Source: Helicobacter sp. (GTDB lineage: Bacteria > Campylobacterota > Campylobacteria > Campylobacterales > Helicobacteraceae). From it: a stretch of 48,610 nucleotides of DNA. The translations under genes were made by a program, and so were the position numbers. This document shows, piece after piece, positions 44,501 through 48,610 of the stretch. Under the pieces are notes generated by a model. The model was not told the DNA's origin. It searched no databases and was given only the letters and a program-made list of their open reading frames with translations. Numbering within the stretch: position 1 is the first letter of the stretch; each line of letters begins with the position of its first letter. The stretch lies in contig NZ_JAFLSB010000007.1 of the NCBI RefSeq assembly GCF_022511165.1, positions 1 to 48,610 on the forward strand, read 5' to 3'.

Positions 44501-45967
44501 CTACTTTGATTCTGGACGTCTAAATCCATCAAGCAAACAATCTACCAAATAATCATTTCCTGCCAATACTAAATCATTAGGCACTCCTTGCCCGATTGAA
44601 AGGTAAGAAATAGGTTTTTTTGTTTCATACACGAGTGAAAAAATATTCCCAAAATAGCGACTTTCATCGAGTTTGCTAAAAATGAGGGTATCAATATCAA
44701 GTTCACCAAAGGCATTATAGGTATCGCGCAAATCCTCATACTTAGCATTTACCGCAAGAACAAGGCTTATATCGATCTTATAATCGCTATTGAGATAGCT
44801 TTTAAGCGTTTGTAATTTCTTTCTATCGTGCTGCGAATGTCCCGCAGTATCAATAAGGATATAATCACAATGCTTCAAAGAATCTATTGCTTTGCCAAAT
44901 TCTTCAGGCTCTACCACCGTATCAATGCTTAGCTTCATCATACGCGCATATGCCATAAGCTGATCGACTGCTGCTAAACGATAGGTATCAAGCGTAATCA
45001 CTCCCACACGATAGCGGGCATTAAGCATTAAAGAATAGCGCGCAGCAAGTTTTGCTAGGGTTGTTGTTTTGCCCACACCTGTGGGTCCTACAAGCATCAT
45101 TATTTTTTTTGTATCATTTTGCGGATTCTCATTTCTGCAATAAATCATCTTGCGCAATACCTCGCGAAAATAACGTTTAATAGTCGTAGAATTTGAGCGC
45201 ATTTTCAAAGGCATAAGCTCTAAAGAGAGCTGCATTATCGTATCTAAATGCTCTCTTTTCATACCACTATTTTTGGCGATTCTATAAATCTCGGCAAACT
45301 CTTGGGGGATATTTAGTCCATCATTTTTTGGTCCTTTTTCCTCCCATAGCATATTTTGAATGATTTTAAGTTTGTCATTGAGCTCATCAAGCTCACTTTT
45401 AATATTTTTAAGCTCAATTTTATCATTAATTTGCTGTTCCAAGCGCGTTTGCTGTAAATCTTGGATTCTCTCATTTGCGCGTTCATCAATATTTGTGGTT
45501 TTTGTAGACTTTGCTTTGAAAGCTTTTGTATAAGTTTGAGGCGCAGAAGCTTGAATCTTAGGATTTTCAGGCATATTGCTTGGGACATTAGCAATTTGTG
45601 AGATTTGCTTGACTGCATCAGAGAGCTGGAGTGTTACCTCATCATAAATTTTAGGCTGCTTCTTTTGGCGCTTTTGTGCCATTTTCTTCTCTGCAATTTC
45701 ATCAAGCCTTTTTTGCACACTATTTGGTGCAGATTCTGCAACTTCTTGCTTTGCCTCTTGGGCTTGTGTATGTGTGGATTCTGCAAGTGAGGGTTGTGTA
45801 TCATCATCAACCGCAATCACTATCTCATATAAGCCCGGCTGTGCGAGGGATTTTTTACGTATCTCTTTATTTTCTACGAGCAAAACATCGCTCCCAAAGG
45901 TATCTTGCGCCTTCTTGAGGGCTTGTGCAGGGGTATCCCCCATAAAGGTATGCAGTTTTTTTGCCAT
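44501..45967 (-). CDS. flhF: Flagellar biosynthesis SRP-like GTPase FlhF
   Basis: 488 residues from ATG 45967 (MAKKLHTFMGDT), with GGAG upstream; the frame extends 13 codons further but those lack a ribosome binding site. A basic and Gln-rich N-terminal region (1-190) precedes the NG GTPase domain, with GPTGVGKTTTLAKLAA (G1), DTYRLAA (G2), DTAGHSQHD (G3) and SKLDE (G4-like). It places the flagellum at the pole and is needed for flagellar gene activation. First gene of the minus-strand motility operon. Confidence 0.95.
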   Translation of the reverse strand: MAKKLHTFMGDTPAQALKKAQDTFGSDVLLVENKEIRKKSLAQPGLYEIVIAVDDDTQPSLAESTHTQAQEAKQEVAESAPNSVQKRLDEIAEKKMAQKRQKKQPKIYDEVTLQLSDAVKQISQIANVPSNMPENPKIQASAPQTYTKAFKAKSTKTTNIDERANERIQDLQQTRLEQQINDKIELKNIKSELDELNDKLKIIQNMLWEEKGPKNDGLNIPQEFAEIYRIAKNSGMKREHLDTIMQLSLELMPLKMRSNSTTIKRYFREVLRKMIYCRNENPQNDTKKIMMLVGPTGVGKTTTLAKLAARYSLMLNARYRVGVITLDTYRLAAVDQLMAYARMMKLSIDTVVEPEEFGKAIDSLKHCDYILIDTAGHSQHDRKKLQTLKSYLNSDYKIDISLVLAVNAKYEDLRDTYNAFGELDIDTLIFSKLDESRYFGNIFSLVYETKKPISYLSIGQGVPNDLVLAGNDYLVDCLLDGFRRPESK

Positions 45968-46359
45968 TGTCGTCTCCGCCTCTTTAATGTAAAAACTTGA
46001 AATCAATTTTTAAGAGTCTTATTGTAGCTTTTTAGGGCTTAAGTTTCATTATATTTATATATGGAAAAGCAAAAAATAAATTATGTAAATGTTTTTTACT
46101 TTTTTGCGCATAAAAATACAAAATTCTGCATTTATAAGCAAAATTTTAGAGAAACAAGACTAAAATGACGCCCTTTGTTTGCAAATACTTTTGGGCAAGA
46201 TTCTTGTTTGCTCTTTAGAATCTTGGGCTTAGATTAAAGTATTTTGTTACGCAAAATTCACACATACCAATCCTTTTGTTAGGTTGCAAAGTTTTAAGCT
46301 TATTTTTAGCTTTGTTAAGGGGTATGGAGGACAAACCACATCTTATCAAGGAGAAATTT
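45968..46359. other. Divergent control region between flhF and rpsB
   Basis: 392 bp without a gene. A minus-strand TATAAT (46053-46048) may be the flhF -10. An inverted pair of the word AGATTCT/AGAATCT forms a stem CAAGATTC (46196-46203) with GAATCTTG (46218-46225). The last 100 bp form the rpsB leader, with a CAAAG/CTTTG stem near 46288-46316, where S2 autocontrol could act as in other bacteria (inference). Confidence 0.5.
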
Positions 46360-47148
46360 ATGGTAACAATGAAAGATTTACTTGAGTGCGGTGTGCATTT
46401 TGGGCATCAAACACGCCGTTGGAATCCAAAAATGCAACGATTTATTTTTGGTGTAAGAAAAAATATCCACATTATTGACTTACAAAAGACTTTGCGATAC
46501 TTCCGCTATACTTATAATATTGTCAAAGAAGCTGCGGGTGAAGGCAAGGTGATTATGTTTGTAGGTACAAAGAAACAAGCAAGTGAAACGCTTAAAACCT
46601 ATGCAGAATCTGTGAATGCGCCCTATGTCAATTATCGTTGGCTTGGCGGTATGCTTACAAATTTTAGCACGATTAAAAAGAGTGTGCGCAAACTTGAAAT
46701 TATTGAGGAAATGGAAAGCAGTGGGCAAATTGATTTGCTTACTAAAAAAGAAAAGCTGATGTTGCAGCGCAAAAAAGAGAAACTCAATAAATATCTTGGC
46801 GGTGTGCGTCATATGAAAAAAGCGCCTGATATGCTTTTTGTCATTGATGCGGCAAAGGAAAAAATTGCCGTGGCTGAAGCACGCAGACTTGGAATCCCTG
46901 TGGTTGCGCCACTTGATACAAATTGCGATCCGGATATGGTGGATTATCCAATTCCGGGCAATGATGATGCGATTCGCTCAATTCAGCTTTTCTGCAAAGA
47001 AATTAGTGAAGCGATTTTGGAGGGCAGAGCTGAAAATAAAGATGAGCAAAGCCAAGAAGAGCAGATTCCTGCCACAGAAGGAGAAAAAGAAGCACTTTTA
47101 GATGAACTTACCCAAGAGCTTGCAAAAGATATGCAAGAGGAGGCGTAA
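46360..47148 (+). CDS. rpsB: 30S ribosomal protein S2
   Basis: 262 residues from ATG 46360, which has AAGGAG and starts MVTMKDLLECGVHFGHQ as in other S2 proteins; the open frame from 46276 is leader sequence. Signatures are GHQTRRWNPKM and PVVAPLDTNCDPDMVDYPIPGNDDA. The tail is Glu/Gln-rich. It is followed immediately by tsf with no gap, the usual pair. Confidence 0.97.
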   Translation: MVTMKDLLECGVHFGHQTRRWNPKMQRFIFGVRKNIHIIDLQKTLRYFRYTYNIVKEAAGEGKVIMFVGTKKQASETLKTYAESVNAPYVNYRWLGGMLTNFSTIKKSVRKLEIIEEMESSGQIDLLTKKEKLMLQRKKEKLNKYLGGVRHMKKAPDMLFVIDAAKEKIAVAEARRLGIPVVAPLDTNCDPDMVDYPIPGNDDAIRSIQLFCKEISEAILEGRAENKDEQSQEEQIPATEGEKEALLDELTQELAKDMQEEA

Positions 47149-48216
47149 ATGGCAGATATTTCAGCACAACTTGTAAAACAGCTCCGCGAAATGACGGATG
47201 CGGGTATGATGGATTGCAAAAAAGCTCTTGTGGAGACAAATGGTGATATTGATAAGGCGGTAGAATATTTAAGAGAAAAAGGCTTAAGCAAGGCTGCTAA
47301 AAAAGCTGATAGGGTGGCAAGTGAAGGCATTGTGAGCGTAGAAGTAGCAGATACTCACAGCAAAGCAAGTATGATTGAGATAAATTCTGAAACAGATTTT
47401 GTCGCTAAAAATGATACTTTTAAAGAGCTTGTGGCAAAGACAGGCAAGATTGTCTATGAGCATTCACTCTCTCGCACAGAGGAGCTTCACGCGATGAATG
47501 TCGATGGTGCGAATTTTGAGGAATATCTCCAACAAAATATCGCAAAAATTGGAGAAAACATCGTGGTGCGCCGCATTATGAGTATAGAATCAAAGGGCAA
47601 TGGCATCGTCAATGGCTATGTGCATTCAAATGGGCGCGTGGGGGTGCTTATTGCAATGAAATATGGCAAGGATAGCTCTAGGGCAGCTTGTGTGGAGCTT
47701 GCCAAAGGTATTTGTATGCACGCAGCGGCGATGAAGCCTCAAGTTTTAAGCTATACAGAGCTTGAGAATGATTTTATTCAAAAAGAAAAAGTTGCTATCA
47801 TTGCTGAGCTGACAAAAGAAAATGAGGAGTTGAAGCGACTTGGCAAACCACTCTATAAGATTCCACAATACATCAGCCGCAGCGAGCTTACAGAATCTGT
47901 GCTTAAAGCCCAAGAGCAAAAATTACGAGAGGATTTGAAGGCTCAAGGGAAGCCTGAAAAAATTTGGGATAAGATTCTGCCCGGACAAATGGAGCGATTT
48001 GTAGCTGATAGCACATTGCTTGATCAAAGAATGACGCTTTTAGGGCAGTTTTATGTAATGGACGATAAAAAAACTATTGCTCAAGTGCTTGAATCTAAGG
48101 GCAAAGAGCTCAATGATAATATTGAGATTGTCCAATATGTCCGCTTTGAGCTAGGCGAGGGGATTGAGAAAAAGGTTGAGGATTTTGCTGCTGAAGTCGC
48201 CGCTCAAATGAAATAG
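47149..48216 (+). CDS. tsf: Elongation factor Ts
   Basis: 355 residues. It exchanges GDP for GTP on EF-Tu. The UBA-like N-terminus LVKQLREMTDAGMMDCKKAL, the core EINSETDFVAKND and the C-terminal QFYVMDDKKTIAQVL are all present. It is longer than E. coli EF-Ts (283), as is common in this group. It starts on the base after the rpsB stop. Confidence 0.97.
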   Translation: MADISAQLVKQLREMTDAGMMDCKKALVETNGDIDKAVEYLREKGLSKAAKKADRVASEGIVSVEVADTHSKASMIEINSETDFVAKNDTFKELVAKTGKIVYEHSLSRTEELHAMNVDGANFEEYLQQNIAKIGENIVVRRIMSIESKGNGIVNGYVHSNGRVGVLIAMKYGKDSSRAACVELAKGICMHAAAMKPQVLSYTELENDFIQKEKVAIIAELTKENEELKRLGKPLYKIPQYISRSELTESVLKAQEQKLREDLKAQGKPEKIWDKILPGQMERFVADSTLLDQRMTLLGQFYVMDDKKTIAQVLESKGKELNDNIEIVQYVRFELGEGIEKKVEDFAAEVAAQMK

Positions 48217-48273
48217 GCAACTTTAGGGCATTGCTTTAATAGGGCGTTACTTTTTGGGTAGCCCCCTATAAAG

Positions 48274-48301
48274 CATACATAGCTTATATGAGCTATGTAT
48301 G
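48274..48301 (+). terminator. Terminator after rpsB-tsf
   Basis: CATACATAGCT (48274-48284) and AGCTATGTATG (48291-48301) form a perfect 11-bp stem with a six-base loop, followed by ATAATATAAAT. It is 57 bp after the tsf stop and just before the convergent minus-strand gene, so it may act in both directions. Confidence 0.7.
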
Positions 48302-48313
48302 ATAATATAAATC

Positions 48314-48610
48314 TTAGCCTTTAAGCCTTTTGAGTATGGAGTTTTTAATCCTTCTTAATCGTCTTGTGATGTAGGAATGCTCAAGTCTGTGGGAGATTTC
48401 TACTAATTTGCCGTGTATAAATGAGCCATCTTGTTTGCGATTACCCCATAAAACCCCAAGCATTGCTGTGTTAGAGAGATTTCTTTGCAGCATTTGATGA
48501 AGATTCACTTGCTCCATAGGATAATACACCTGCATCGTCCAAAGATTAAGCGGAGCTAAAAGCACATAATTAAGCCCACTTAGCACCCTATCGACAGCCA
48601 AAAAATCCTC
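48314..48610 (-). CDS. C-terminal part of an unidentified protein (cut by window edge)
   Basis: The minus-strand frame is open to the last base, so the visible 98 codons are the 3' end of a longer gene. The visible residues are neutral to basic, with a strongly basic end (RRLRRIKNSILKRLKG) and a segment LQRNLSNTAMLGVLWGNRKQDG. I do not recognise the family from this piece. Confidence 0.55.
   Translation of the reverse strand, partial: EDFLAVDRVLSGLNYVLLAPLNLWTMQVYYPMEQVNLHQMLQRNLSNTAMLGVLWGNRKQDGSFIHGKLVEISHRLEHSYITRRLRRIKNSILKRLKG

Noticed and set aside
40647..46006. Sigma-54 promoters (GG-N10-GC type) before the flagellar genes
   Set aside because: I found no convincing GGCAC-N5-TTGC match upstream of flhF; a -10 box of the housekeeping type is more likely.
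46276..46359. N-terminal extension of S2 from an ATG-like start at 46276
   Set aside because: AAGGAG sits just before ATG 46360, and the protein from there matches normal S2; the extension is leader sequence.
1..48610. tRNA, rRNA, RNase P, tmRNA or SRP RNA genes and CRISPR arrays
   Set aside because: I looked for their typical conserved blocks and for regularly spaced repeats and saw none; the only tandem repeats are the two-copy ones listed.

Overview
The window is about 48.6 kb of AT-rich, densely packed chromosome from an epsilonproteobacterium (Campylobacterota). It is most likely an enterohepatic-type Helicobacter. The evidence is protein similarity to Helicobacter families recalled from memory (the K+ channel next to L28, the nadK-recN-rqcH run, accD-rlmH-dksA, the flhF-flhG-fliA-fliM-fliY motility cluster, ccoS plus a thioredoxin-reductase-like flavoprotein), ATGA/TAATG gene overlaps, long A/T homopolymers in promoters and a poly-C tract. 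No database search was possible. I see no rRNA, tRNA, CRISPR array, insertion sequence or prophage.

Layout. 1-2.0 kb: the end of a TolC-type efflux gene and an HlyD-type fusion protein, with no pump gene after them. 2.0-4.9 kb: rpmB, a TrkA-N potassium channel, argJ and a small YdcH-family protein. 4.9-9.8 kb (minus): a lipoprotein endonuclease I, a protein with a C-terminal J domain, and the acetate operon pta-ackA followed by an isochorismatase-fold hydrolase. 9.8-11.1 kb: a tandem 29-bp repeat upstream of pta, an anchored coiled-coil protein and a gene-poor gap. 11.1-14.9 kb: nadK-recN-rqcH. 14.9-18.3 kb (minus): an inositol-phosphatase-family gene, accD, rlmH, a DksA-like gene and a membrane protein, all tightly overlapped. 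18.4-21.6 kb: recO, gdhA, and mutY on the other strand. 21.8-26.8 kb: an NDH-2-type dehydrogenase, then purM-SH3 protein-aroE and gatC-ung. 26.8-30.0 kb: a Kef-type antiporter and a divergent metallophosphoesterase. 30.1-31.9 kb: a decayed locus (below). 32.1-37.2 kb: malic enzyme, a hairpin-rich gap, clpB and bioD. 37.2-40.6 kb: a chemoreceptor, ccoS and a flavoprotein. 40.6-46.0 kb (minus): the flagellar cluster. 46.3-48.2 kb: rpsB-tsf. The right edge cuts an unidentified gene.

Most of the window is core metabolism, repair, translation and motility. The accessory part is 30.1-31.9 kb. By translating across frames I could reconstruct a GT4-type glycosyltransferase (two frameshifts and one nonsense codon), fused by apparent deletion to the middle of a radical SAM enzyme (two more frameshifts), fused in turn to a WG-like repeat protein. 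It looks like the remains of a surface-glycan or peptide-modification cluster with a poly-C contingency tract.

The most unusual signal is not a gene. The heptamer AGATTCT/AGAATCT (one word read on either strand) recurs far more often than composition predicts, in genes and between them. Several intergenic hairpins are built from inverted pairs of it, much as uptake sequences double as terminators in Neisseria and Haemophilus. Other regulatory points are A14/T14 tracts beside the -10 boxes of purM and the chemoreceptor gene, a consensus promoter with a degenerate HspR-type operator upstream of clpB, and a large hairpin just before the gdhA ribosome binding site.
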